From Bacteroidota bacterium (GTDB lineage Bacteria > Bacteroidota > Bacteroidia > Bacteroidales > UBA12481), in NCBI GenBank assembly GCA_018669475.1, contig JABHCC010000209.1, positions 34,342 through 98,341 on the forward strand: 64,000 nt of DNA, written 5' to 3'. Every line of letters begins with the position of its first letter. The first letter of the stretch is position 1. The notes beneath the pieces are model-generated. The model was not told where the DNA came from, did not search any database, and saw only the letters and a list, made by a program, of their open reading frames with translations. Positions 16,840 through 26,421 of this stretch are shown in pieces. Made by a program: the position numbers and the translations under genes.

Positions 16840-18959
16840 AATATCAGAAGAATACAGAAATAAAACTCAGGCCCTTACTTTTTGCCAGAAAATTGATTTT
16901 TATTGGTTTGTTTATGACTGTATGCATATCTATCATCGGGCACTTTTATTTTAGTGCTCAAAAGCAAGCAGTTCGTTCAAGCAAGGAAATGGACTTACAG
17001 GCTGTTGCTAAATTGAAGGTCAAAGAAATAAGCAATTGGGATTATGAGCGACAAGCGGATATCAAATCAATTACGCAAAGTCCGTTTTTTCTGACAGCAT
17101 TCGGGGATTTTTTAAAAGCAGGAGACAGAAGTATAGCTGAGGTAATTGTAAAGAGAATGGACATTCTGAAGGAACAATATCATTATCAAAATGTCTTCAT
17201 CGGTGATTCTGAAGGGAGGATAGTCCTATCGACTGAGCCTGAATTGAAAGATTTTGATAATGAAACGGTAAATATTGTCAAGGAAACTATAGGAGGTGAT
17301 CATTCAATTGTTCAAAAGAAATTGTACAGATGTGATAACCACGATAACATGCATCTGGACTATTCTATGTCATTTAGTGTTCAAAATCAGGTTTTTGTAC
17401 TTGTTTTCCGGGTTGATCCGAATGAAATCTTTTTTCCAATGATTCAACTATGGCCAAGTTCCAGTGAAAGTGCTGAATCCCTTATTGTACGTAGGGAAGG
17501 TGAAAATGCTTTGTTTTTAAATGAATTGCGCCATCAGAAGGATACATCTTTCCTTAAAAAGATGTCTCTTGGCAATACTGAAATGGTTGCTGTTCAGGCG
17601 ATTAAAGGATATAGAGGGATTTGTCAGGGTATAGATTCTCATGGAGAAAAGGTATTAGCTGACATTCGGGATATAAAGGGTACAAGATGGATACTAATCA
17701 CAAAAATTGATGTCAGGGAAGCTTTTGCAGATTTAGTCATGAGGAATATCATCATTGGAGTATTGTTTTTTATTCTGATACTGGCATCTGTCTTTGGATT
17801 GTTCTGGTATTATAACAAAAAGCAAAGTAACTTGTACAGGAGTCTTTACGATAAGGAAAAGGAGCTTGCTGCCTCCAAAAAAGAATATAGTAGTTTATTT
17901 ACCCAATCTAATGATGGGATTGCCTTACATGAAATGATTTTCAATGAGAAAGGTAAGGCAATTGATTACAGATTATTGCAGGTGAATCCCAAATTTGAAG
18001 AATATTCTGACATAAGATTTCAAGATGCGGTAAACAATCTCGCATCAGACTTGTATGGTAAACCGGCTTATATTGAAACATATTCAGAGGTGGTTTTATC
18101 AGGAAAACCTCATGTTTTTGAGACTTTTTTCGCCCCAATGAATAGGCATTTTTTCATATCTGTATTTAAGACGGGAGAGAATAAATTTGCTACTGCTTTT
18201 CAGGATATTACGAAAAGAAAAACTCTCATGACTGAATTGAAGATGGCAAGCAAAACAGCAGAGGATGCAAGTAATCTTAAATCCAGGATACTGGCTAATA
18301 TGAGTCATGAAATACGTACTCCTCTGAACGGAATACTTGGATTTGCTGAATTGCTGAAAGAGGAGCTGGAAGGTCATAAATCAAAAGATATGGCATCCAT
18401 AATTTACTCAAGTGGGAGCAGATTGTTGGAAACATTGAATGGAATTATTGATTTGTCTTTTGCAGAATCTAAAGTGGAGGGTACAAGTATTGTCAAAATT
18501 GACCTGAGAAAAGTGATCAGAGAGTCAGTGAATTTGTTTGAAGCAAATGCTCGTAAAAAGGGGCTCAGTATTTCCACAATTGATTACCAGGATCCTCAGT
18601 TTGCTTTTGCCAATGAAGAGTTGATTTCAAAAATTCTTAATAATCTGATTAATAATGCCATAAAATTCACCCAGGAGGGTGGCGTTGAAGTGAAATTATC
18701 AAGGGCTCTTCTGGAGGAAACTCCAATGATTTGTATTGATGTCCATGATACAGGGATTGGCATTAAGGAAGAAAACATGCAGATCATTTTTGATGAATTC
18801 CGGCAAGCCAGTGAAGGTAATACAAGAATTTATGATGGGGCTGGTTTGGGGCTTCACATATCCCGGCGTTTCGCCTCATTAATGGAAGGAACCGTATCTG
18901 TAAAGAGCAAATGGAATGAAGGCTCAGTATTTACTGTATGGCTGCCGGAATACAAATAG
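16836..18959 (+). CDS. Membrane sensor histidine kinase with periplasmic and PAS domains
   Basis: 707 residues starting inside the leader repeat (ATG of MKYQKN). Order: membrane helix about 20-42; periplasmic cache-like sensor about 45-295, containing YQNVFIGDSEGRIVLST; second helix about 300-322; a PAS-like domain about 350-455 (YSSLFTQSNDGIALHEMIF); HisKA with MSHEIRTPLNGILGF (phospho-acceptor His491); HATPase with the N-box NNLINNAIKFT, G1 DTGIGI and G2 GAGLGLHIS. No receiver domain is fused and no response regulator is adjacent, so it is an orphan hybrid-like sensor. It would autophosphorylate in response to an unknown extracytoplasmic ligand. Expression may be affected by the repeat that supplies its 5' leader. 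Confidence 0.9.
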   Translation: MKYQKNTEIKLRPLLFARKLIFIGLFMTVCISIIGHFYFSAQKQAVRSSKEMDLQAVAKLKVKEISNWDYERQADIKSITQSPFFLTAFGDFLKAGDRSIAEVIVKRMDILKEQYHYQNVFIGDSEGRIVLSTEPELKDFDNETVNIVKETIGGDHSIVQKKLYRCDNHDNMHLDYSMSFSVQNQVFVLVFRVDPNEIFFPMIQLWPSSSESAESLIVRREGENALFLNELRHQKDTSFLKKMSLGNTEMVAVQAIKGYRGICQGIDSHGEKVLADIRDIKGTRWILITKIDVREAFADLVMRNIIIGVLFFILILASVFGLFWYYNKKQSNLYRSLYDKEKELAASKKEYSSLFTQSNDGIALHEMIFNEKGKAIDYRLLQVNPKFEEYSDIRFQDAVNNLASDLYGKPAYIETYSEVVLSGKPHVFETFFAPMNRHFFISVFKTGENKFATAFQDITKRKTLMTELKMASKTAEDASNLKSRILANMSHEIRTPLNGILGFAELLKEELEGHKSKDMASIIYSSGSRLLETLNGIIDLSFAESKVEGTSIVKIDLRKVIRESVNLFEANARKKGLSISTIDYQDPQFAFANEELISKILNNLINNAIKFTQEGGVEVKLSRALLEETPMICIDVHDTGIGIKEENMQIIFDEFRQASEGNTRIYDGAGLGLHISRRFASLMEGTVSVKSKWNEGSVFTVWLPEYK

Positions 18960-18992
18960 TCATATTGACACTTCGTAACACACAAAGATGAC

Positions 18993-20876
18993 ATGAGCAA
19001 ATTCCTGAGCACAAGAATTCATGGTTTTATTATTATTGCAATAGTCAGTTCCGTTTTCCTCCAGGCTCAAGAGCCAGGCTTACCTGATGAGCTGTTTAGC
19101 AGACCTGAACGGACAAAGTATCAGGAAACCTCAGTTCATGCTGATATCATGGCTTTTGTGCAGAGTTTGGAAGAGAATAGTGATAAAGTACATGTTGAGA
19201 TCATGGGAACAAGTTTTGAGGGGCGTGATCTTCCTTTGGTTATTATTTCTAATCCTAAAGTGACCAGCCCGGAGCAAGCTTTTACATCTGGCAAGCCTGT
19301 TTTTTATATACAAGGAAATATTCATGGGGGAGAAGTTGAAGGCAAGGAGGCCATTTTAAAACTGCTCCGTGAAATCGCTTTTGAGCAAAAGGGGTATTTA
19401 CTTGACAATCAAATTCTTTTGTTCTGCCCTTTATTTAATCCCGACGGGAACGATGATTTAGGTCCTAACAATCGACCTAATCAGGATGGAAGTCCTTTTT
19501 TGGCTGGAAAGAGAACCAATGGCCAGGATTTTGATCTTAATCGTGATGGCCTGAAACTTGAGACTTTCGAAGGAAAAGCATTAGTTGAAAATGTGATGAA
19601 TCGTTGGGATCCGTTGATGTTTGTTGATTTACATACCACAAACGGAACATGGCATGGTTACTCTATTACATATGCCCCGGGGATTCATACAGCAGGACAT
19701 CCGGCTGTATCTACATATTTGAATGAAGAGTTGTTTCCGCGAATTACAAACAGGATCAGACAAAGATCGGGGCATGAGACCCATCAGTATGGAGGCTTCT
19801 ATGAGTATCCTCCCCAATCATATTATGGAATGTATCCTGAGCCCAGGTTTCTGACCAATAGCTTTGCCCTTAAAAATAAACTGGCGATTCTTGTTGAGAC
19901 CTTCTCTCATGATCATTTTGAGAAAAGGATTGATAGCAATATTGCCTTTCTAACTGCTTTACTTGAATACACAAATGATTATGGTTTTGAAATTCAGGAA
20001 TTGGTTGATAATGCAAATCAGGAAGTTATTGATCAAATCATTGATAATGGTGGATCTTTTTCTCGGGGTGTGGAGTTTTCATATGAGGAACCTGGTTTAA
20101 GTACGGATTTGTATGTATATGAGGTGAAGAGTGGTAAAAGGAAAGGTAAGAAAATTTGGTATTCAGGTGTAAATCAGTACTTTGATATGTCTGCAGACAG
20201 GGAAGCTATAGTTCCCAGGGCCTATGTTTTTCCAGAGGAGCTATGGAAGGTGGCAGAGAAGCTTCGTGAGCATGGAGTATTAGTTACTCAGCTAAGTGAT
20301 GCAAGCAGTTTTCAGGGTGAGAAATACACAGTAATGCAGCTAAATAAGCAAAACAGGTCGTATCAGGGTCATTATCCTGCCAGTCTTGAGGGGTATTTTG
20401 AGAATGCAAGTTTGGATATGCCTGCCGGATCTTATTTTGTTGATATGGCCCAGGCCTATGCCTTTCTCATTTTTTATATGCTTGAACCTGAGGCTGATGA
20501 TGGCCTGGTTCATTGGAATTATTTCGATGATTATCTCGAGGACAGGGGAGTAGGTGCTAACAGGGTTGATTTTCCGGTTTTTAAAATCGGTGAGCTTGGA
20601 TCCGGGATGAACGAGGAAATTATTTCAAGCATGGGAGTGAGCTATAATCCTGATCAAAAGGCTATTCTGATAAGGGACTTACCTGAAAGTGTCAATCAGG
20701 GAGTAATTGAGTTGGTTTCCTCTTCAGGTCAGATCATGATACGCAGAAAACTCGCCAAGGGTGAAACTCATCTTGAACTGAATGTTTCTTCTATAGCTCT
20801 GGGTCTTTATCTCATTCGCTTATCAGGAGATAATCTTATGCAGACTCAAAAAGTTCTGATCAGAAATCTAGAGTAA
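18993..20876 (+). CDS. Secreted M14 zinc carboxypeptidase with T9SS sorting domain
   Basis: 627 residues with a signal peptide (cleavage near FLQAQ). The M14 metal-site motifs are NIHGGEVEGKEA (His and Glu ligands), DLNRDG, VDLHTTNGTWHGY (third ligand His) and LAILVETFSH with the catalytic Glu. The last 80 residues look like a type IX secretion C-terminal sorting domain (VIELVSSSGQIMIRRKL, LGLYLIRLSG, QKVLIRN). That implies export across the outer membrane by T9SS and surface attachment or release. It follows the kinase gene by 33 bases on the same strand. Substrate, peptide or peptidoglycan, is unknown. Confidence 0.85.
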   Translation: MSKFLSTRIHGFIIIAIVSSVFLQAQEPGLPDELFSRPERTKYQETSVHADIMAFVQSLEENSDKVHVEIMGTSFEGRDLPLVIISNPKVTSPEQAFTSGKPVFYIQGNIHGGEVEGKEAILKLLREIAFEQKGYLLDNQILLFCPLFNPDGNDDLGPNNRPNQDGSPFLAGKRTNGQDFDLNRDGLKLETFEGKALVENVMNRWDPLMFVDLHTTNGTWHGYSITYAPGIHTAGHPAVSTYLNEELFPRITNRIRQRSGHETHQYGGFYEYPPQSYYGMYPEPRFLTNSFALKNKLAILVETFSHDHFEKRIDSNIAFLTALLEYTNDYGFEIQELVDNANQEVIDQIIDNGGSFSRGVEFSYEEPGLSTDLYVYEVKSGKRKGKKIWYSGVNQYFDMSADREAIVPRAYVFPEELWKVAEKLREHGVLVTQLSDASSFQGEKYTVMQLNKQNRSYQGHYPASLEGYFENASLDMPAGSYFVDMAQAYAFLIFYMLEPEADDGLVHWNYFDDYLEDRGVGANRVDFPVFKIGELGSGMNEEIISSMGVSYNPDQKAILIRDLPESVNQGVIELVSSSGQIMIRRKLAKGETHLELNVSSIALGLYLIRLSGDNLMQTQKVLIRNLE

Positions 20877-20910
20877 ATTCCGTTCACTTTTTTGTCAAAT
20901 CAGAGTTACG

Positions 20911-20940
20911 GTTTTTCTACTCCATTCAGCGTAGAGAAAC
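20911..20940. terminator. Hairpin between convergent genes
   Basis: GTTTTTCTAC and GTAGAGAAAC can form a 10-bp stem (one T-G wobble) around a 10-base loop, between the converging M14 and FAD-oxidoreductase genes. No good T-run follows on either strand, so it may be a transcript-end structure rather than a classical intrinsic terminator. Confidence 0.45.
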
Positions 20941-20982
20941 GCACCTGCTATTTTGTTGTGTGGTACCGGTCTGGTCTTTATC

Positions 20983-22755
20983 TCATTCTTGCTTCAGGAT
21001 AAGCTCCCAAAATTCAGGCAGATGATCAGTGTAAATACTTCTTGGGGAGCTATTATATTTCAGGCATAGTGATGCTGCTATTCCAACTGCTGCGCCCATT
21101 TGTCCGGTAGTACGCATGACTCTTGGACCACCCAGGCCAATGTGAGAGCAACTGAAACAGCGGCCCGCCATAAATAGGTTATTGATATCTTTTGAATATA
21201 AACTTCTGTATGGAATGTAGTATCTGCCGGCATGATAAAACATTGCATCTGTTAGGAAATCAGGTTTGTTATCATTTAAGAGGTTTTGAGGATAATGTAC
21301 GTCTACCTCTCTGATTTCAACAACTACTGAATCGGAAAATTCCCGGTTCTCTCGTGCATCATTAAATGTATAAATATGGTCGCCCACGAGTCTTCGTGAT
21401 TCCCGTTTTCCCAGTAGGTAGGACATCCATTCAAGTTTAAGGTTTTCATTTCCCTGTCTTTGTTTTTGGTTGTAAAAAGATCCATAAATAGCTTTGAACA
21501 TATGATCCCGAATGGCTTCTCCATCGTCAACCTGATGTAAGTCGTATGAGATAAGTTCCCAATTCCAGGTACCTTTCTTTGCGGAATATCCATCAGCTAC
21601 ATCCATAGCCCAGGGTACCTCCGGGAAGTGTGATACTTGCTCCGATAATGCAGTTCTCCATAGTACTGATGCCCCCATGACTCCATTGTCTGCAAGATCA
21701 GGGCTCCATATTTCTCCAAACTCATCCCATGCTTCATTGTAGGTGTCAGCACTTTCCCGACCATAGAAATATTCAGCTCCGGCCCAATATCCTATCCAGG
21801 CATCACCTGTACAGTCAACGAAATATGGGGCTGTGAATCTTAGTTCTTCACCAGTGGCAGTATGTCTGGCATCTACTGAATTGATTGTGTTTCTGTTTGT
21901 ATTTGCCGCATAGGCCCGCCAATTAAGGAATAGATGAATGTTTTCATAGGCTTCAATGCTGGAATGCCGTTTAATTTCATCAATGCCTGCCAGTGGATCT
22001 CCATTTGGATAGTGCTTGGTATCAAGCATTTTTAGTATTCTTTCGAATTTCCCATATATGCCTAATGTATGAACTCTTATTTCACTACTGGCATTCCCTC
22101 CGAGAACGGGGCGGTCGTGAATTAGTGCCACATTCAAACCGTGTTCAGCCCCTGCAATGGCTGCAGCACATCCAGCTATTCCACCCCCAATGATTACAAG
22201 GTCAAACTGTTCTGTTTTGTTTGGAGCTGATGGTCTATTCAGTTGTTTTGTTCTCCAATCTGCAAGATTATTTGGTTCAGATGGTGGTGATGTTTCCTTC
22301 TGACTTACCCATATTGCATCACATCGTCCGTTGAAGCCACTCAGGTCAACCAGTTCCAGAATAAACTCTCCAGAAGATAAGGTAAGCTCACCAGCATACT
22401 CCCAATTCCAGCCAGCCTGATTTCCCAGTCTGTTTGGCAGAAGGCTGGAACCAATTTTTATTCTGAATTGTCCGGGTGCCTCCCATGGCCCTGGTGCCCA
22501 ATTGATTGTTCTGGCCCATATATGATAAGAGCCTTTTTTGGAAACAGTAAAGGAAGTTTGGGCATTTTTGACAGGTTTTCCCATTCCATGTGCCATGAGA
22601 TAAGGGGAACCCATTTGCTCAACAAATTGGGGATCAATTAGCCATCCTCCTTGATAGTCAAAGCTCTCTGCTTCTATCAGGATAGATTCTGAACATCCCG
22701 AAGAAAGTAAAACAGATATCCAGACAAGGCTCATTATCAGCAATTTATTTTTCAT
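20983..22755 (-). CDS. FAD-dependent oxidoreductase lipoprotein
   Basis: 590 residues from MKNKLLIMSLVW. The lipoprotein signal has Cys near residue 21 (LLSSGC); a longer in-frame start upstream was rejected because it spoils the signal peptide. Residues about 25-150 form a carbohydrate-binding or jelly-roll-like module (AESFDYQGGWLIDPQF, GSYHIWARTINWAPGPW). The rest is a PF12831-type FAD domain with the dinucleotide motif DLVIIGGGIAGCAAAIAG followed by RPVLGGNASSE. The C-terminus has FMAGRCFSCSHIG. Such proteins occur in polysaccharide-degradation loci, where the oxidised substrate is unknown. Export of an FAD enzyme as a lipoprotein is typical of this group in Bacteroidota. A TACATTTG (-7-like) box lies about 40 bases upstream. 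Confidence 0.82.
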   Translation of the reverse strand: MKNKLLIMSLVWISVLLSSGCSESILIEAESFDYQGGWLIDPQFVEQMGSPYLMAHGMGKPVKNAQTSFTVSKKGSYHIWARTINWAPGPWEAPGQFRIKIGSSLLPNRLGNQAGWNWEYAGELTLSSGEFILELVDLSGFNGRCDAIWVSQKETSPPSEPNNLADWRTKQLNRPSAPNKTEQFDLVIIGGGIAGCAAAIAGAEHGLNVALIHDRPVLGGNASSEIRVHTLGIYGKFERILKMLDTKHYPNGDPLAGIDEIKRHSSIEAYENIHLFLNWRAYAANTNRNTINSVDARHTATGEELRFTAPYFVDCTGDAWIGYWAGAEYFYGRESADTYNEAWDEFGEIWSPDLADNGVMGASVLWRTALSEQVSHFPEVPWAMDVADGYSAKKGTWNWELISYDLHQVDDGEAIRDHMFKAIYGSFYNQKQRQGNENLKLEWMSYLLGKRESRRLVGDHIYTFNDARENREFSDSVVVEIREVDVHYPQNLLNDNKPDFLTDAMFYHAGRYYIPYRSLYSKDINNLFMAGRCFSCSHIGLGGPRVMRTTGQMGAAVGIAASLCLKYNSSPRSIYTDHLPEFWELILKQE

Positions 22756-22870
22756 AGTTGTGAATATTTCGATGATGCAGATTTGAGATACTAACAAATG
22801 TAATAGTTTACTTGAAAAAGAGAGGTTTCAATGACGTTGATTTTTTGTAATTTGGACAATCCTTTAAGCC

Positions 22871-25063
22871 ATGAAAAAAACTATTCTTCTACTCTTTCTT
22901 AGTCTTTCTACCATTTTACAGGCCCAGTCTCCACTTGAGATCAAGAAAATGAAAGGTAATTTGTTATTTGACGGTATGCCTGATGATAAAGAATGGCAAA
23001 ACCATGATCCTTTGGATTTTGTAATGTATCAACCAATAAATGGGAACGAACCTTCAGAGAGGCTGGATGTAAGATTGTGTTTTGATGAAGAATTTCTCTA
23101 TGTCGGAGCTCATCTTTATTATGAGGATGTCTCAATTATTCAGGCTATTGGAAAGAAAAGGGATTATGATCAGGTGACATGTGATTATTTTGGGATTCAT
23201 CTGGACACCTATTTCGACAAGCAAAACTCTATGATTTTTTACACCAATCCTAATGGATTACGGTTTGATGCGGCAGTAAAACGAGATCTTAAGTATTTTG
23301 ACAGTGATGTTAATTTTAACTGGAACACTTATTGGGAAGTAAAAACCCTGATTGATGACAAGGGTTGGCATACTGAATTCAAAATTCCCCTGTCTAGTTT
23401 AAGATACCAGCTTAATGATGGTATTGTTACTATGGGCTTAACTTCCTGTTGGTTTATCCCTGCAAAGAACGAACTTGTTTGTTCCCCGTCTATATTGCCG
23501 GATTATGCACTTGGAAACTGGAAACCATCAATGGCTCAGGAGGTTTTTTTTGAAGAGCTGAATTCAAAAAAGCCTTTGTATATCAGTCCTTATTTGTTAG
23601 GTGGAATTGCTTATCAGCATGAGTTGAATGAAACAGAAACAAGCTATATAAAAACTACCACTCCAAAGTTTGATGCCGGATTAGATCTTAAACTTGGAAT
23701 AACAAATAATCTCACCTTAGACCTCACTTTAAATACTGATTTTGCTCAGGTTGAGGCTGATGATCAGCAAATTAATTTGACAAGATACTCATTGTTTCTG
23801 CCAGAGAAAAGAGTCTTTTTCCAAGAGAAGGCAGATGCCTTCGATTTTTCAATGGGTGGACCCAATTCCTTATTTTACAGTAGAAGGATTGGGCTGGATG
23901 ATGGTGAGCCGGTTAGGATTCTTGGCGGACTCAGGCTGTCGGGCAGGGCAGGAGCCTGGGATGTGGGTATTCTTGATATGCAAACAGCATCAATAACTAA
24001 TTTAGCAAGTGAGAATTTTGGAGTTGTACGCCTGAAAAGGACTGTTTTTAATCAAAGTTCTTATGTAGGAGGGATGTTTACTTCTAGGGTTGGTCTGGAT
24101 GGGAATTACAATATTTCATCAGGTTTTGATGCTAACATTCGACTATTCGGAGATGAGTACATATCTGTTCATGTGGCAAATACCATACAAAATGGTATCA
24201 GGCCTGATAAACCTATGGATCCGTTACGTGTGCAGTTAGCACTTGAACGCCGTGGTGAAAAGGGTTTGGGCTATAATTTTATATTTACCTGGTCAGGATC
24301 GGATTTTGATCCGGGAATCGGGTTTCTACGTAAACAGAACTATTTCGGTTCTTTTGTAAATGTTTTGTACGGCTGGATACCCAATGAGTCATCTCCCATA
24401 CTCAGACACCGGTTTTACTCCCGATTACTGAACTATAATCATATCCCTGATCGATCCGTTGAGACTGTTAATATAGAAACGGGATGGCATTTTGAGATGC
24501 GATCCGGTTTATCAGGTAATCTGGCGCACAACTATTCAATTGAGATCTTGCGTGATAGTCTTGATCTTACCGAGGACGTAAGTTTTTCGCCTGATCGATA
24601 TGAATTCCATTCTTTTAAAACCGAATGGATGCTGCCCCCGTCATCTCCGATTGTTGGCATGTTTATGACAGAGATAGGTTCTTTTTATGATGGATGGAAG
24701 GTGTCGGCAACATTAATGCCTACCTGGAGTGCCTCACCAAGTTTGGATTTGAGCAGTACTTACCGATTAGACCGGGTTGACATTCCGACAAGGGGTATAG
24801 GTTTTTTCAATCATATTATTGGTTTGAAAGCCTTATTGACTTTCAGTGTTAAGACCTCCTTGTCAGCTTTTATTCAATACAATACAGCAATAGATGGGGT
24901 TATCGCCAATCTTAGATTTAGATATAATCCCCGTGAAGGAGTTGACTTCTATCTTGTATATAATGAAGGTCTTAATACTTATCCCTATTCACATGAACCT
25001 GTACTTCCGCTATCTGAACAACGCACTATAATGGCCAAGTTTACATATACTTTTGGATCCTAG
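22871..25063 (+). CDS. DUF5916 outer-membrane protein with CBM9-like N-terminal domain
   Basis: 730 residues; signal peptide cleaved near LQAQ. Residues about 20-210 match the CBM9-like fold seen at the front of DUF5916 proteins (GNLLFDGMPDDKEWQ, DYFGIHLDTYFDKQNS, WHTEFKIPLSSLRY). The remainder is beta-barrel-like, with the typical segment LPEKRVFFQEKADAF and LFYSRRIG and a final aromatic strand RTIMAKFTYTFGS. The family is common in Bacteroidota and gammaproteobacteria, without an established biochemical role. The location should be the outer membrane. The gene is divergent from the FAD oxidoreductase. Confidence 0.85.
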   Translation: MKKTILLLFLSLSTILQAQSPLEIKKMKGNLLFDGMPDDKEWQNHDPLDFVMYQPINGNEPSERLDVRLCFDEEFLYVGAHLYYEDVSIIQAIGKKRDYDQVTCDYFGIHLDTYFDKQNSMIFYTNPNGLRFDAAVKRDLKYFDSDVNFNWNTYWEVKTLIDDKGWHTEFKIPLSSLRYQLNDGIVTMGLTSCWFIPAKNELVCSPSILPDYALGNWKPSMAQEVFFEELNSKKPLYISPYLLGGIAYQHELNETETSYIKTTTPKFDAGLDLKLGITNNLTLDLTLNTDFAQVEADDQQINLTRYSLFLPEKRVFFQEKADAFDFSMGGPNSLFYSRRIGLDDGEPVRILGGLRLSGRAGAWDVGILDMQTASITNLASENFGVVRLKRTVFNQSSYVGGMFTSRVGLDGNYNISSGFDANIRLFGDEYISVHVANTIQNGIRPDKPMDPLRVQLALERRGEKGLGYNFIFTWSGSDFDPGIGFLRKQNYFGSFVNVLYGWIPNESSPILRHRFYSRLLNYNHIPDRSVETVNIETGWHFEMRSGLSGNLAHNYSIEILRDSLDLTEDVSFSPDRYEFHSFKTEWMLPPSSPIVGMFMTEIGSFYDGWKVSATLMPTWSASPSLDLSSTYRLDRVDIPTRGIGFFNHIIGLKALLTFSVKTSLSAFIQYNTAIDGVIANLRFRYNPREGVDFYLVYNEGLNTYPYSHEPVLPLSEQRTIMAKFTYTFGS

Positions 25064-25102
25064 GAAGCACTTATACTATTCAGGATAAACCAAAAATTAG
25101 TC

Positions 25103-26347
25103 CTATTCCGTTAAAATTTTCATCATGGCTATGGCCGCAACTCTGGCTTTCTCAGAAATAAAATCTCTGGGTGTATTATCACCTACTTCGTAAATGATCC
25201 CCTCAGTTTGAAATTCGGCATAGAACCAGTTTTTAGAGGTTGCAACCGGCAGGTATTCAGAGGCTTCCACGCGAGGTGTATATTCAGGGAAGACTTTATC
25301 AATTTGGTCAATCCAATCAGATGTGAAGGTACCTACTGACAAAGCGCCAGGATCTACATCATTAGTATAATAGATGTCGTAATGAGTAGAGTGGAAGTCA
25401 ATTCCCAATATCACCTCAGATCGATTAACTTTCGATTGTTTTACTATATGATCGGCAACCTGCCGGATTTCAGGCTGATTGTAATTACCCCAGTCGCGGT
25501 TCAGGTCGATTCCGCCGGTATTGTGCCTCCAGTGTCCTAAATCAACTCCATCAGGATTTAAAATGGGGTATACCAATAGCCGGTATTTTTCATGAAAATG
25601 CTGGGTAAGCGGGGTCTTTTCAAGCAGAGTTTCGACAAAGGATTGCATTGCTAAATGGCCACTAACTTCAGGTGGATGTTGTCTTGCAAGTATTACTACG
25701 ATTGGCTTTTTACGTTTCTTACCTGAATATATATCCATAAATATTAAAGGCCGGCCTTCTTTGCTTGTACCGAAAGAATGAAATTCAACATTGTTGCTGT
25801 GAGATAGGTTCTGACACCAGTTCATAACTTTGCCGGAGCTAAATAATTCCTGTCCGGCAATCCAGGTTGTTCCTGCCTGTAAATTGAATTTTATTGTTGC
25901 CACAGAATCGCCATTGGAGAGATGAATCTGGTCATCTTCCAGGGGGATCCACAGATTTCCATCATAACTGGCTTTTGGTTTATACCGGTGTTTAGCTGCA
26001 GTATATTCAAGATTGATATATAGAGTCTGATCGGTTCTGCTGTTTATTCTGAAAGCATACCAGGGAGAAGCATTAATTGGAGTATTTTCAGGAAGTATAC
26101 TGATGGTGTATGTTGAATCATTTAATTTACGGCAATCGTTCATCCTGGCCATATCGAACAGATTATCAAAACTTATTGTACCCTGATTAAAGGTGTATTT
26201 TTTCTTTATCTGATTAGTAATGGTCTTACTGTGTGTATCAACCCTGGGATTGGGTTCAATGTATTTTGCCTGATAACGCAGCAGTGAGCAAGAGCTTACA
26301 ATAAGAGCAAATAAAAGTGTTGAAACAGCAAAGATTCGGGTTTTCAT
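25103..26347 (-). CDS. M14 family zinc carboxypeptidase lipoprotein
   Basis: 414 residues beginning MKTRIFAVSTL, whose ATG is the last codon of repeat copy 2. Lipobox LIVSSC places Cys at about 18. After an N-terminal beta-sandwich (LYINLEYTAAKHRYKP), the M14 domain shows RQHPPEVSGHLAM (zinc His and Glu), GIDLNRDWG, GIDFHSTHYD (third ligand His) and GIIYEVGDNTPRDF (catalytic Glu). It lacks a T9SS tail, unlike the other M14 gene at 18993. It would act in the periplasm or on the outer membrane. It is separated from the upstream VOC lipoprotein gene by the repeat only, so the two may be cotranscribed. Confidence 0.87.
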   Translation of the reverse strand: MKTRIFAVSTLLFALIVSSCSLLRYQAKYIEPNPRVDTHSKTITNQIKKKYTFNQGTISFDNLFDMARMNDCRKLNDSTYTISILPENTPINASPWYAFRINSRTDQTLYINLEYTAAKHRYKPKASYDGNLWIPLEDDQIHLSNGDSVATIKFNLQAGTTWIAGQELFSSGKVMNWCQNLSHSNNVEFHSFGTSKEGRPLIFMDIYSGKKRKKPIVVILARQHPPEVSGHLAMQSFVETLLEKTPLTQHFHEKYRLLVYPILNPDGVDLGHWRHNTGGIDLNRDWGNYNQPEIRQVADHIVKQSKVNRSEVILGIDFHSTHYDIYYTNDVDPGALSVGTFTSDWIDQIDKVFPEYTPRVEASEYLPVATSKNWFYAEFQTEGIIYEVGDNTPRDFISEKARVAAIAMMKILTE

Positions 26348-26421
26348 CCGTTTATAATTAATTCTATTTGTCGGATGTAGCTCGCATAACAAAAACAATC
26401 ATCCGTGTGTGTGTGTTAAAA
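26344..26421 (-). repeat. Leader repeat, copy 2 (between VOC lipoprotein and M14 peptidase)
   Basis: Minus-strand copy covering the 3' three quarters of the element, from TTTTAACACACAC to AATTATAAACGGATGA. It has one additional AC unit relative to copy 4. The upstream gene's stop codon TAA lies in TTTTAACAC, and the downstream gene's ATG is in CGGATGA, so the repeat fills the whole gap. CGGATG, CATCCG and CGGATG are all intact here. Confidence 0.8.
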
